Source: Solemya velum gill symbiont
GTDB taxonomy: Bacteria > Pseudomonadota > Gammaproteobacteria > Chromatiales > Chromatiaceae
Assembly: GCF_000787395.1 (NCBI RefSeq)
Contig: NZ_JRAA01000002.1
Span: forward strand, 496,001 to 560,000
Reading direction: 5' to 3'
DNA: 64,000 nucleotides
Positions 42,902-51,502 of the stretch are shown piece by piece. A program made the translations under genes and the position numbers. Within the stretch, counting starts at the first letter, position 1, and every line of letters begins with the position of its first letter. Below the pieces are notes generated by a model. The model did no database searches. It saw nothing but the letters and a program-made list of their open reading frames with translations, and was not told where the DNA came from.

Positions 42902-44875
42902 ATGCCGCACAGATCTTCACGATCAAAAGTCTTTTCGTTACGAATGTTTCTACCTGTCGTAGCCATCGTTCTGATTGCTGCATTCGTTATCAAAATGGGG
43001 CACGACTCTACCACGAGAGTCTCCAGCAATGCTTCAAAACTGATCGAAACTCAAATCCCCAAACTGCGTGCAACTGATGACATCAGGCACGAAATGAATG
43101 CTCGCCTGATTAATCTCTACACCTATTACGCAACGCTTGAACCATCGGCCATAACAGGCAACACCCAGCTTGAGGATGGCTTCCATACCAACCTGCAGGA
43201 ACTGGAGTCTCTTGGTTTTCCTGATTTTGAGGCCAAAGCATTAATATCCGCTTCAGGGGAATTTCAATCACACCAGGATGCTTTCCACGCAGAGATGTCC
43301 CTTGGTGCCGAACGTGACTGGGACCAATTACGCGTTCACCTCGCCAACGCCCAGGAAAGTGCACAAAAGTCCGATCGGATACTATCCGAGTGGAGCAGAA
43401 ATATTCGTAACATGGCTGGTGAGGGCGCGACTACCACGCTGGATGATCTAAGCCGGTTGAATCAATTAGCTATCACCTTCAGTCTTGTCGTAATTGCGAT
43501 TGCAACCTTTTTCATGATCATGCTGTATGCGCGCTTCAGGGACCAGGATGAGATCTACTGGCGTGCCTATCATGATCACCTCACCGGACTCCCCAATCGC
43601 AGAAACCTGGAAGAGAAGCTTTATGACGATCTGCTCAAGGATGGTAATAGTAAAAAAACCATACTCCTTATCGGACTCGATCGTCTGGCATTGATCACGA
43701 GCACCTTTGGCCACCTGATGGCAGACCAGCTCGCGGTATCTGTGACAACATGGTTAGAGGAGAAACTGGAAAAGGAAGGTGCTCCGGATGACTCTCTCTA
43801 CGAGTTCGCCCCCGGTGTCTGGCTTCTCCTGCTTGATGAGAACCAGCAAACAGGCAAGGCAAATAACCTGGCGTATGCACTTCTGGATATCGCCACGACA
43901 CCGATGTTATTCGGAGTCCATCAGCCAAATGTCACATGCAGCATCGGTATCTCCTGCTGCCCTGATGACGACAATACAGTCAGCGGCCTGCTGAGAAAAG
44001 CAGACACGGCCTTACGTGAAGCACTCCAGTCAGGAGGCAATGACGTCGTCTGTTATCAACCACGCATGAATACCGAGACTGAAATGTGGCTCTCTACCGA
44101 GGCGGGCCTGCGACACTCTCTTGAAAACAACGTGGAACTTGAGCTCTATTTCCAGCCAAAAATCGAGGTGGCAACAGGCAAGATTCATTGCGCAGAAGCA
44201 CTGCTTCGGTGGCATCACGATGATGAGATGGTCTCCCCCGGGGTGTTTATCCCTGTCGCTGAAGCATGCGGCTTGATCGTCCCCGTGGGCGAATGGGTCA
44301 TGAATCACGCCTGCAAGCAGATCAGGGAGTGGCTGGATGAAGGCATGACGATACCTGTAGCAGTCAATATCTCCGCACAGCACTTCCAATTGAGCAACTT
44401 TTCAGAGCATGTCCAATACGCTCTTGAAAAATATAATGTGCCAGCAGAAATGCTTGAGCTGGAGATCACCGAGGAGGCATCCACCGCGCACCCTGATCAA
44501 CTCGTCATGAGTATGCTGGCACTGAAATCGATAGGTGTTACATTGACCATCGATGACTTTGGCACAGGTTACTCTTCGCTCTCCTACCTGAAACAGCTCC
44601 CTATCGATGCAATCAAGATTGACCGGGCATTTGTCAGCAACATGGATGAAGCCAACCGTGACAAGGCGATTGTGCAGATGATCATGCAGCTTGCACAGGA
44701 ACTTGGATTCAAGGTCGTCGCCGAGGGAGTTGAAACAGAGAAACAGAAAGAGCTTCTGACCGACATGGGGTGTGACCTGCTGCAAGGCTTCCTGTTCAGC
44801 AGGCCGATACCGGCAAATGAGTATCAGAAGCTGATGCGTTCAGAGCCTTCCTGGAACATGAATACACCCAATTAA
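42902..44875 (+). CDS. Membrane-bound EAL phosphodiesterase with degenerate GGDEF domain
   Basis: The 657-residue protein has two membrane helices (about 13-33 and 190-210) bracketing a helical periplasmic sensor region, then a GGDEF-like domain whose signature is lost (YEFAPGVWLLLLD) and a complete EAL domain with EALLRW, DDFGTGYSSLSYLKQL and DAIKIDRAFV. It should degrade cyclic di-GMP, with the first catalytic domain serving for regulation. AGGAGG precedes the ATG. A terminator follows at 44908. Confidence 0.9.
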   Translation: MPHRSSRSKVFSLRMFLPVVAIVLIAAFVIKMGHDSTTRVSSNASKLIETQIPKLRATDDIRHEMNARLINLYTYYATLEPSAITGNTQLEDGFHTNLQELESLGFPDFEAKALISASGEFQSHQDAFHAEMSLGAERDWDQLRVHLANAQESAQKSDRILSEWSRNIRNMAGEGATTTLDDLSRLNQLAITFSLVVIAIATFFMIMLYARFRDQDEIYWRAYHDHLTGLPNRRNLEEKLYDDLLKDGNSKKTILLIGLDRLALITSTFGHLMADQLAVSVTTWLEEKLEKEGAPDDSLYEFAPGVWLLLLDENQQTGKANNLAYALLDIATTPMLFGVHQPNVTCSIGISCCPDDDNTVSGLLRKADTALREALQSGGNDVVCYQPRMNTETEMWLSTEAGLRHSLENNVELELYFQPKIEVATGKIHCAEALLRWHHDDEMVSPGVFIPVAEACGLIVPVGEWVMNHACKQIREWLDEGMTIPVAVNISAQHFQLSNFSEHVQYALEKYNVPAEMLELEITEEASTAHPDQLVMSMLALKSIGVTLTIDDFGTGYSSLSYLKQLPIDAIKIDRAFVSNMDEANRDKAIVQMIMQLAQELGFKVVAEGVETEKQKELLTDMGCDLLQGFLFSRPIPANEYQKLMRSEPSWNMNTPN

Positions 44876-44907
44876 TCCAGCCAAAAGAGATGAAAAACAG
44901 CGATTCA

Positions 44908-44938
44908 CAAAAAAGCCAGGGCAATCCCTGGCTTTTTT
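44908..44938. terminator. Bidirectional terminator
   Basis: AAAGCCAGGG-CAAT-CCCTGGCTTTT separates the EAL gene (+) from the peroxidase gene (-), which converge here. Confidence 0.92.
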
Positions 44939-45001
44939 AATTGTAGTATTGCTGTGAACAACCTGTACCAGGCAAGTAGTCTGGGACAGGTGCTGTTGTG
45001 C

Positions 45002-46330
45002 TTACTCAGCCAATGTCAAACCACTTGGCACTGAACGAGGCACGTCGCTGCGCAAGTCAATGTTGCCCTTGTCAGTCAGTGTGTGCAGGAAAGCAACTAG
45101 CTGGTCAACCTGCTTGTCACTCAGTGATACAGGCTCATAATCACTAGCCGCATCTGCAATTTTCTGCACCAATTCCGAACTATCCATGACAACACAGTCA
45201 ATAGCATCAAGGTCAGCTCTTGAAGGCATGACCGGCTGGCTGTGACAGTCATAAGCCCACAGAGAAGCAACAGGATCAAGATGATGTCTGACCACTTCTT
45301 CCAGTGTGTCGTAAGCACCTGCATGCCCATATGGTGCCGTCAGTGCAACATTACGCAGGATTGGCGTACGGAAGGCGTACATATCATTCTGTACACCTGT
45401 TTCACCACCACGACCGAAATCCTCACGGCCAACACCATTACCATCAATATCACCTATCCCATGGCCCTTTCCGGGACCAATCTGTGGCATTGCAATAGCA
45501 TGGAACTCCATATCAGAGAAGATTTCGCCGCTATGACATTCTGAACAACCCGCCTTGCCGAAGAAGAGCTTTTTACCTTTCTGCTCATCCTTACTGAATG
45601 CCTGGTAGTTACCCGCCTTGTAGGCATCCCACGGGCTATTATCAGCTCGCCATGCGTCAATTTCAAATGCAGCAATCGCATTTGCAGCATGCGCATAGGT
45701 GATGTCAGCTGCACTAATACCAAACACAGCGTTGAAACGAGCCTCATATTCAGGAATTGCCCGGAGACGATCTGCCAACAGTTCCCAAACTCCTCCGGGG
45801 CCTGCCAGGTTACCAACGCTAGTTGCATCAGCAACAGGATTCTCACCTGATTGTCCAGCCATCTCCGCACTACTTGTGACAGGGAACATCGCCTGGACAG
45901 CAACAATATTTTCGAGATTATTTGGCAAGTCACCACCTGCAGGGGACTTAAACCCACTTGGATAGGTTGGATCACCCTCTATACGACCATCATGGAAGAT
46001 GCGTGTGACCTCGGTACTGCCGAGCATGAAGACTGGTGGCGCATTACGTGGTACGCGCTCATGAACTGCGTCAGCACCTGTACCAGTATCCCTAGTCACA
46101 CCAAGACCTACACCACCTTCACCAATTGGCAGTGACAGACCATCGCCTGTATCAGCCAAGGCATGGTGGCAGGTTGCGCAGGATATGTTCTTATTTCCAC
46201 TCAGGATTTTGTCATGGAAAAGCAGTTTTCCAAGTTCAACTTTTGCTATGTCTGGCGTACTGTTGTCGACAAATTCAACAGCTGTCGCCGTAAGCGGCAG
46301 CGCGAGAGCCAAAAAGGCCAGTTTTTTCAT
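45002..46330 (-). CDS. Diheme cytochrome c peroxidase, MauG/CcpA family
   Basis: The 442-residue protein has a signal peptide (KKLAFLALALPLTATA) and two heme motifs, CATCHH (about 50) and CSECHS (about 268). The N-terminal NISCATCHHALADTGDG and C-terminal GHAGAYDTLEEVVRHHLDP blocks are standard for bacterial diheme peroxidases, which reduce hydrogen peroxide in the periplasm. MauG-type relatives instead modify partner proteins. Length is larger than usual for CcpA (about 330-350). It is transcribed away from the P460-like gene. Confidence 0.9.
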   Translation of the reverse strand: MKKLAFLALALPLTATAVEFVDNSTPDIAKVELGKLLFHDKILSGNKNISCATCHHALADTGDGLSLPIGEGGVGLGVTRDTGTGADAVHERVPRNAPPVFMLGSTEVTRIFHDGRIEGDPTYPSGFKSPAGGDLPNNLENIVAVQAMFPVTSSAEMAGQSGENPVADATSVGNLAGPGGVWELLADRLRAIPEYEARFNAVFGISAADITYAHAANAIAAFEIDAWRADNSPWDAYKAGNYQAFSKDEQKGKKLFFGKAGCSECHSGEIFSDMEFHAIAMPQIGPGKGHGIGDIDGNGVGREDFGRGGETGVQNDMYAFRTPILRNVALTAPYGHAGAYDTLEEVVRHHLDPVASLWAYDCHSQPVMPSRADLDAIDCVVMDSSELVQKIADAASDYEPVSLSDKQVDQLVAFLHTLTDKGNIDLRSDVPRSVPSGLTLAE

Positions 46331-46819
46331 TGTGTTCCCCTTTGTATTATTACTTGGTAACCGTTTGATGCAACCCGTTACAAACAGTTATCTACAACTC
46401 GATAGTTCTATAATTTTTATTTTATTTGCAAGCATGTTAACAGGGCGTTGAACGCATTCTGGCACCATACAGGCACCTGTTAGGCCGGTGGCTTTGCGAA
46501 CCCAGCTTTCGAACAGGCTAAACCTTGTGAAAAGAATTACAGACCAATTCACAATGCCCAATCAAGAATAAAGCAAGCTCAATACTTTCTCAAGAAAATT
46601 CAATAATGGTCACGCAACATACTGTATTTTATAAATTATATATGCGCCTATAAATTTGTTTCGCCAGTGCTATTTCGCCTGCCGATACGGTCCAGCTACC
46701 CAATCAATATGGACAATCTCTCTTTAGTCTGCATCAAGATTATCAATTGTTTTTATGAACGCCAAACCTCTCTATCAGTGTCTCCTCTTTGGCAAGAAGA
46801 CCAGATAGAGGATGAAAAG
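46331..46819. other. AT-rich intergenic region between peroxidase and P460-like genes
   Basis: About 490 bases without a supported gene. They should hold the divergent promoters. Frames read here have no ribosome binding site or coding look, and no perfect FNR box was found; the half-sites CATCAAGATTATCAA at 46731-46745 do not form a palindrome. Confidence 0.7.
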
Positions 46820-47377
46820 ATGAATAATATAATCAATTGGAACCACTCCCTGTTGGCAGCATCCATTCTGATGCTTGGTCAATCGTCGGTGGCACAAGAG
46901 ACTGCACCTGCTTTTTTCGGTGGCCCGGACGATGTCTCTTATGCGGAGAAACTGTGGGATTCACTGGAAGAGAACCAACTCGTCGGCAGAGATGCCATCA
47001 ATGTCTTCCCATTTGCTGGAAATCAGCCGCATGGTGCAATTCAGCAAGTCCTGGACAAAGAGATAGTGGTAGATGGAAAAGCATCCCGCGTCATCGTAAA
47101 ACGTAATCACGGCGGTGCGAATATCTCCGTCAAATCGATATACAGTGACCCCGTCTCAAACCTGAAAGCTGTGACAGTCATGGTTAAACGTGAGGCAGGC
47201 TACGATAGCGACAACCTCGACTGGTTCTGGGCCAAATACACAGCTGCAGGCAACCTCGACAATAATCCCAAAGGCACATTACTCGCAGGACGTATTGGAA
47301 AAAATGCTTCTGCAGGGTGTATTGCCTGCCACAGGGCAATTGGCGGAGAAGACCTGGAAACACTGACAGAAAAATAA
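46820..47377 (+). CDS. Cytochrome P460-like protein
   Basis: The start at 46820 (MNNIINWNHSLLAASILMLG) gives 185 residues with a signal peptide and a GAGG ribosome binding site. The late single heme motif (CIACHRAIGG), and the core VMVKREAGYDSDNLDWFWAK, followed by an AGRIGKNASAGC stretch, are features of the cytochrome P460/c'-beta family. P460 from ammonia and methane oxidisers converts hydroxylamine and NO to N2O; c'-beta members bind NO. The covalent lysine-heme link cannot be predicted with confidence. With the HAO-like gene it points to reactive nitrogen handling. Confidence 0.85.
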   Translation: MNNIINWNHSLLAASILMLGQSSVAQETAPAFFGGPDDVSYAEKLWDSLEENQLVGRDAINVFPFAGNQPHGAIQQVLDKEIVVDGKASRVIVKRNHGGANISVKSIYSDPVSNLKAVTVMVKREAGYDSDNLDWFWAKYTAAGNLDNNPKGTLLAGRIGKNASAGCIACHRAIGGEDLETLTEK

Positions 47378-47581
47378 CTCGCGGCGGCACCTGATGGTGC
47401 CCTGCCCCCCATTACATTTTATACCTGCCCCACGACAGTTTATATCTGGGGAAATACCATGGTTTTATGATTGACCTCAGCCTGCATCACGCAGTATCTT
47501 GTCAGCATTATCAAAGCAGGAAACTGCATGATTTATAACAATGACCACCTGGATTCATGGTGATCACAAGGAGGAGCAGTT

Positions 47582-48175
47582 ATGAACACTACAAACAGAG
47601 TCCTGGAGAAACAGCTCCTCGATAGCGAAACCACCTATCTGAAGCCTGTCTATTCACTTCGTGACAACATCTCCCTGTCCGATCCCGCAACAGATGTCAT
47701 GACAGACCTGACGAAGGCCTCGGCACAGACAGTCAACCCGTGCGCACTCCTCAAGGAAGCGACAGAACGCATGATCGCCAGTAATGTTCGCCTGCTGTTC
47801 GTTGTCAACCAGCATCACCATATTATGGGTATCATCACCAGCAGGGATGTCGAGGGTGAACGTGTCATGAACCACCTCTCCAACGCCGGAGGAAATCGCG
47901 ACGAGATCATGGTTCGTGATCTCATGACACCTCAGTTCAAGGTCGAGGTCCTCAGCATGGAAGACGTACGCGGCGCCTCGGTTGGAGATATCATTGCCAC
48001 CCTGAAACGCATGGGACGTCAGCACGCACTCGTTTCTGAAACCGATGAAAATGGCCGCCAGGTGATTCGCGGCGTCCTCTCCACGACCTCAATCGCTCGC
48101 CAGACGGGCATCGAAATCGATACCTCCGATGTTGCTGGCGGCAATATTGCCAACCTGCAGAGTGGTCGCAGCTAA
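47582..48175 (+). CDS. CBS-domain protein
   Basis: The 197-residue protein carries two CBS motifs (about 38-95 and 110-175), shown by the HHIMGIITSRDVEGERVMNH and QVIRGVLSTTSIARQTGIEI strands. Such pairs bind adenosine nucleotides and report cell energy status. AAGGAGGAG lies right before the ATG. No enzymatic domain is attached, and it appears to be alone in its transcription unit. Confidence 0.85.
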   Translation: MNTTNRVLEKQLLDSETTYLKPVYSLRDNISLSDPATDVMTDLTKASAQTVNPCALLKEATERMIASNVRLLFVVNQHHHIMGIITSRDVEGERVMNHLSNAGGNRDEIMVRDLMTPQFKVEVLSMEDVRGASVGDIIATLKRMGRQHALVSETDENGRQVIRGVLSTTSIARQTGIEIDTSDVAGGNIANLQSGRS

Positions 48176-48394
48176 CCCATCCCCTGGACCATAAGAAAAC
48201 AGCCCCAGATTTCGGGGGAAATTCACTAGGTACATACCGCCTGGTGCCCCCCCCGAACACATCGATTTGCTCCAAATCGCTACCAACATTACACCTCCAC
48301 TCCCACATTACGGCTACACAAGTGATTGATAAATGAGGCCTTCCAATCAAGGCTTGACAAACACTGCATCTTGAACCACATTTATAACTAACAA

Positions 48395-48442
48395 ACACAA
48401 CATGTTGTATTTATAATTATTTCTTCACGCAACATGTAGAGC
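48395..48442 (+). promoter_or_regulatory. Paired NrdR boxes upstream of nrdJ
   Basis: ACACAACATGTTGTAT (48395-48410) and ACGCAACATGTAGAGC (48427-48442) fit the 16-base NrdR consensus. Their centres (48402.5 and 48434.5) are 32 bases apart, the spacing seen in ribonucleotide reductase promoters regulated by NrdR. They lie 85-130 bases before nrdJa. The rest of the 351 bases between the CBS gene and nrdJa (48176-48526) shows a weak hairpin near 48205 and a run of eight C, but no gene and no cobalamin riboswitch. Confidence 0.7.
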
Positions 48443-48526
48443 TTGGTAAATTTCTTGTTTCATACCAGACCATTGCGTCGATAAGCAGTTGGCTGGTTAA
48501 TTGACCACCTGGAAGCCTGAGTCAGA

Positions 48527-50692
48527 ATGAAAAACCTCAATCTCAAATCCGAAGAGTTGACTACCACAGAAGTCCCTGCAGAAATCGCAATGCAGGATGC
48601 ATCGGCAGATATCTGGAACTCCAAGTACCGCCTCAAGCAGAAAGATGGAACACCGGTAGACGCGGATATCGACGCCACATTCCGTCGCGTGGCATCTGCC
48701 CTGGCGGAGATTGAGACTGATAGTGAGAAACACGCCGAATATACTGAAAAATTTCTCTGGGCACTTAAAAATGGTGCTATCCCGGCTGGTCGTATTATCT
48801 CTAATGCCGGTTCAGCTGCACATCGCCCCTCAACTTCGACGATCAATTGCACCGTCTCAGACACTATCGGCGACTCAATGGGCGACATCCTCGACAAGGT
48901 GCATGATGCAGGCCTGACGCTGAAAGCAGGCTGCGGTATCGGCTACGAATTCTCAACCCTGCGACCACGTGGCGCCTACGTCAGCGGCGCCGGTGCACGT
49001 ACCTCGGGCCCACTGTCGTTTATGGATATCTACGACAAGATGTGTTTCACAGTCTCTTCCGCCGGTGGCAGACGCGGCGCACAGATGGCGACCTTCGATA
49101 TCGGTCACCCCGACGTGATGGATTTCATCCGTGCCAAGCGCGAGGATGGACGCCTGCGACAATTCAACCTGTCACTGCTGATTACCAGCGAATTTATGCA
49201 GGCCGTAATGCGCAATGAAGATTGGGAACTGGCATTCCCGCTGACCCGGGAAGAGGTCTCATCAGACAAAATTGATCTGCAAGACACCAGCCAGGTGGTG
49301 TGGCGCGAATGGCCAACCAGCGAGGGATATATCAGCAACGAAAGCGGCCTGGTGGCATGCAAGATCAGCAGGACTATCCGTGCTCGTCGACTTTGGGACG
49401 TTATCATGTCGAGCACCTACGACTATGCAGAGCCCGGCTTCATTCTCATCGACAAGGTCAATGAGATGAACAACAATTGGTTTTGTGAGACCGTGCGTGC
49501 AACCAATCCATGTGGTGAACAACCCCTTCCCCCTCATGGCGCATGCCTGCTCGGTTCAGTTAACCTGACGCGTTTTGTAGAGAATCCTTTCACCAATGAG
49601 GCCTTCTTTGACTGGGAGAAATTCAGGGAAGTCGTTTCCGTGTTTACCCGTATGCTCGACAATGTTGTCGAGATCAATGGCCTGCCGCTCGACAAGCAGG
49701 GCGACGAAATCAGGAACAAGCGCCGCCATGGCATGGGTTACCTGGGACTTGGCTCTGCCATGACCATGCTGCAAATGAAATATGGCGATAGTGACTCGCT
49801 CGAGTTTACCCGCCGCGTCACGCGTGAACTGGCGGTCACTGGCTGGCGTGCAGGTATCGACCTGGCAAAGGAGAAGGGTGCCGCGCCCATTATGGATGAG
49901 ACCTTCCAGGTGACCGAGAAGATGCTGACCGAAAGGCCCGAGATGCGCCGTGACCACTGGAAGGCCGGTGATGAAATCAGCGGCAAGGTGCTGCATGCCC
50001 GTTACAGCCGCTATATGCAGAAACTGGCCGAGGTCGAGCCGCAACTGGTTGATGAGATCAGCAAACACGGCTGTCGCTTCACACACCACAGCTCAATTGC
50101 ACCGACTGGCACCATCTCTTTGTCACTTGCCAACAATGCCAGTAATGGCATCGAGCCCAGTTTTGCCCATCACTATTCACGCAATATCATTCGTGAAGGG
50201 AAAAAGAGCAAGGAGAAGGTCGACGTCCTGAGTTATGAACTGCTGGCTTACCGTGAACATGTGAACCCGGATGCGATACCGGGCAGCAAAGATCCGAAAC
50301 AGCAGCTTCCCGATTACTTCGTCAGTGCAGACGAAATCAGCCCCAGGCAGCATGTCGAAGTTCAGGCTGCTGCCCAGGAGTGGATCGATTCATCCATCTC
50401 GAAAACCATTAACGTTCCCACGGAGTATGACTACGAGGAGTTCAAGGATATCTACCTCTACGCCTACGAAAAGGGACTCAAGGGCTGCACAACGTTCCGC
50501 TTTAATCCGGAAGCCTTCCAGGGCGTTCTGGTCAAGGAACAGGACCTTGAAAACACCAGCTACACATTCACTCTCGATGACGGTACGAAAATTACCGCAA
50601 AAGGTAATGAAGAGATTGAATATGATGGAGAAATCCATACGGCTGCCAACCTTTTTGATGCCCTTAAAGAGGGCTACTACGGCAAGCTCTAG
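48527..50692 (+). CDS. nrdJa: Class II (B12-dependent) ribonucleotide reductase, large part
   Basis: The 721-residue protein has the class II catalytic core: STSTINCTVSDT, GCGIGYEFSTLRPRGA, NPCGEQPLPPHGACLLGS and the late SIAPTGTISLSLANNASNG. It reduces ribonucleotides using adenosylcobalamin without need for oxygen. The C-terminal zinc-ribbon part that completes the enzyme is encoded by the next gene, 11 bases downstream, as in the split NrdJa/NrdJb of Pseudomonas. Regulation is likely by NrdR through the boxes upstream. Confidence 0.93.
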   Translation: MKNLNLKSEELTTTEVPAEIAMQDASADIWNSKYRLKQKDGTPVDADIDATFRRVASALAEIETDSEKHAEYTEKFLWALKNGAIPAGRIISNAGSAAHRPSTSTINCTVSDTIGDSMGDILDKVHDAGLTLKAGCGIGYEFSTLRPRGAYVSGAGARTSGPLSFMDIYDKMCFTVSSAGGRRGAQMATFDIGHPDVMDFIRAKREDGRLRQFNLSLLITSEFMQAVMRNEDWELAFPLTREEVSSDKIDLQDTSQVVWREWPTSEGYISNESGLVACKISRTIRARRLWDVIMSSTYDYAEPGFILIDKVNEMNNNWFCETVRATNPCGEQPLPPHGACLLGSVNLTRFVENPFTNEAFFDWEKFREVVSVFTRMLDNVVEINGLPLDKQGDEIRNKRRHGMGYLGLGSAMTMLQMKYGDSDSLEFTRRVTRELAVTGWRAGIDLAKEKGAAPIMDETFQVTEKMLTERPEMRRDHWKAGDEISGKVLHARYSRYMQKLAEVEPQLVDEISKHGCRFTHHSSIAPTGTISLSLANNASNGIEPSFAHHYSRNIIREGKKSKEKVDVLSYELLAYREHVNPDAIPGSKDPKQQLPDYFVSADEISPRQHVEVQAAAQEWIDSSISKTINVPTEYDYEEFKDIYLYAYEKGLKGCTTFRFNPEAFQGVLVKEQDLENTSYTFTLDDGTKITAKGNEEIEYDGEIHTAANLFDALKEGYYGKL

Positions 50693-50703
50693 AGGCAGGC
50701 AAG

Positions 50704-51399
50704 ATGACCATCAAAATTGATTCAAAAATCACCGCATACGAAGTTGAAGCTGACGAAGTACCAGCGGAAACAGTCGCTGTCAAAGAGAAGCCGGAAAGCA
50801 ATGTCATACAGATGCACGAGAAGGTTGCTCGCCCGGGCATGCTGTTTGGCTCTACCTACAAGATAAAAACCCCTCTCTCGGATCACGCACTCTACGTAAC
50901 AATCAACGACATCGTTCTCAACGAGGGTACCGAGCATGAGATGCGTCGCCCCTTCGAGATTTTCATCAACTCCAAGAACATGGATCACTACCAGTGGATT
51001 GTCGCACTGACCCTGATCATGTCGGCTGTCTTCCGCAAGGGTGGCGACGTTACCTTTCTGGTTGAAGAGTTACGTTCCGTGTTTGATCCCAACGGCGGCT
51101 ACTTTAAAAAGGGTGGCAAGTACATGTCCTCACTGGTTGCGGAAATAGGTGAGGTCGTTTGCGACCACCTGCAGATGATCGGCATGCTCAAACCTGACAA
51201 GCCGGATGAACATCAACAGAAAATTCTTGATGAGAAACGTGCAGAGTTTGAACAAGATAGAGCCGTTGAAGAGAATACCGGTCAGGATCAATCTTTTCCT
51301 GACAGTGCGCAACTGTGCAAAAAGTGTCACACCAAGGCAGTCATTAATATGGACAACTGCCTCACGTGCCTGAACTGCGGTGAGTCAAAATGCGGGTAA
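50704..51399 (+). CDS. nrdJb: Class II ribonucleotide reductase, C-terminal part
   Basis: The 231-residue protein matches the C-terminal region of NrdJ: GSTYKIKTPLSDHALYVTIN, then FEIFINSKNMDHYQWIVALT and a cysteine-rich tail (CKKCHTKAVINMDNC and CLNCGESKCG) that rereduces the active site. In many bacteria this is fused to NrdJa; here the two are separate but adjacent (11 bases), so they surely form one enzyme. Confidence 0.92.
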   Translation: MTIKIDSKITAYEVEADEVPAETVAVKEKPESNVIQMHEKVARPGMLFGSTYKIKTPLSDHALYVTINDIVLNEGTEHEMRRPFEIFINSKNMDHYQWIVALTLIMSAVFRKGGDVTFLVEELRSVFDPNGGYFKKGGKYMSSLVAEIGEVVCDHLQMIGMLKPDKPDEHQQKILDEKRAEFEQDRAVEENTGQDQSFPDSAQLCKKCHTKAVINMDNCLTCLNCGESKCG

Positions 51400-51502
51400 T
51401 CTGAAGCACAAGATTGCGCATCACTGCAGGAAAAACATTTTTGTATTGATCCGGATGAGCTGCCGAGTGATCAGGCCCTAACGGCCGTGAGACTACCGGC
51501 AG

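Noticed and set aside
46731-46745. FNR box upstream of the P460-like gene
   Set aside because: The two half-sites are in the same direction and do not form the required palindrome.
48248-48256. Run of C as a phase-variation tract
   Set aside because: It is intergenic and not placed between promoter elements or inside a gene, so no switch can be argued.
48176-48394. Cobalamin riboswitch before the B12-dependent reductase gene
   Set aside because: No B12-box-like core or riboswitch-type stem order was found; only a short weak hairpin and a C-run are present.
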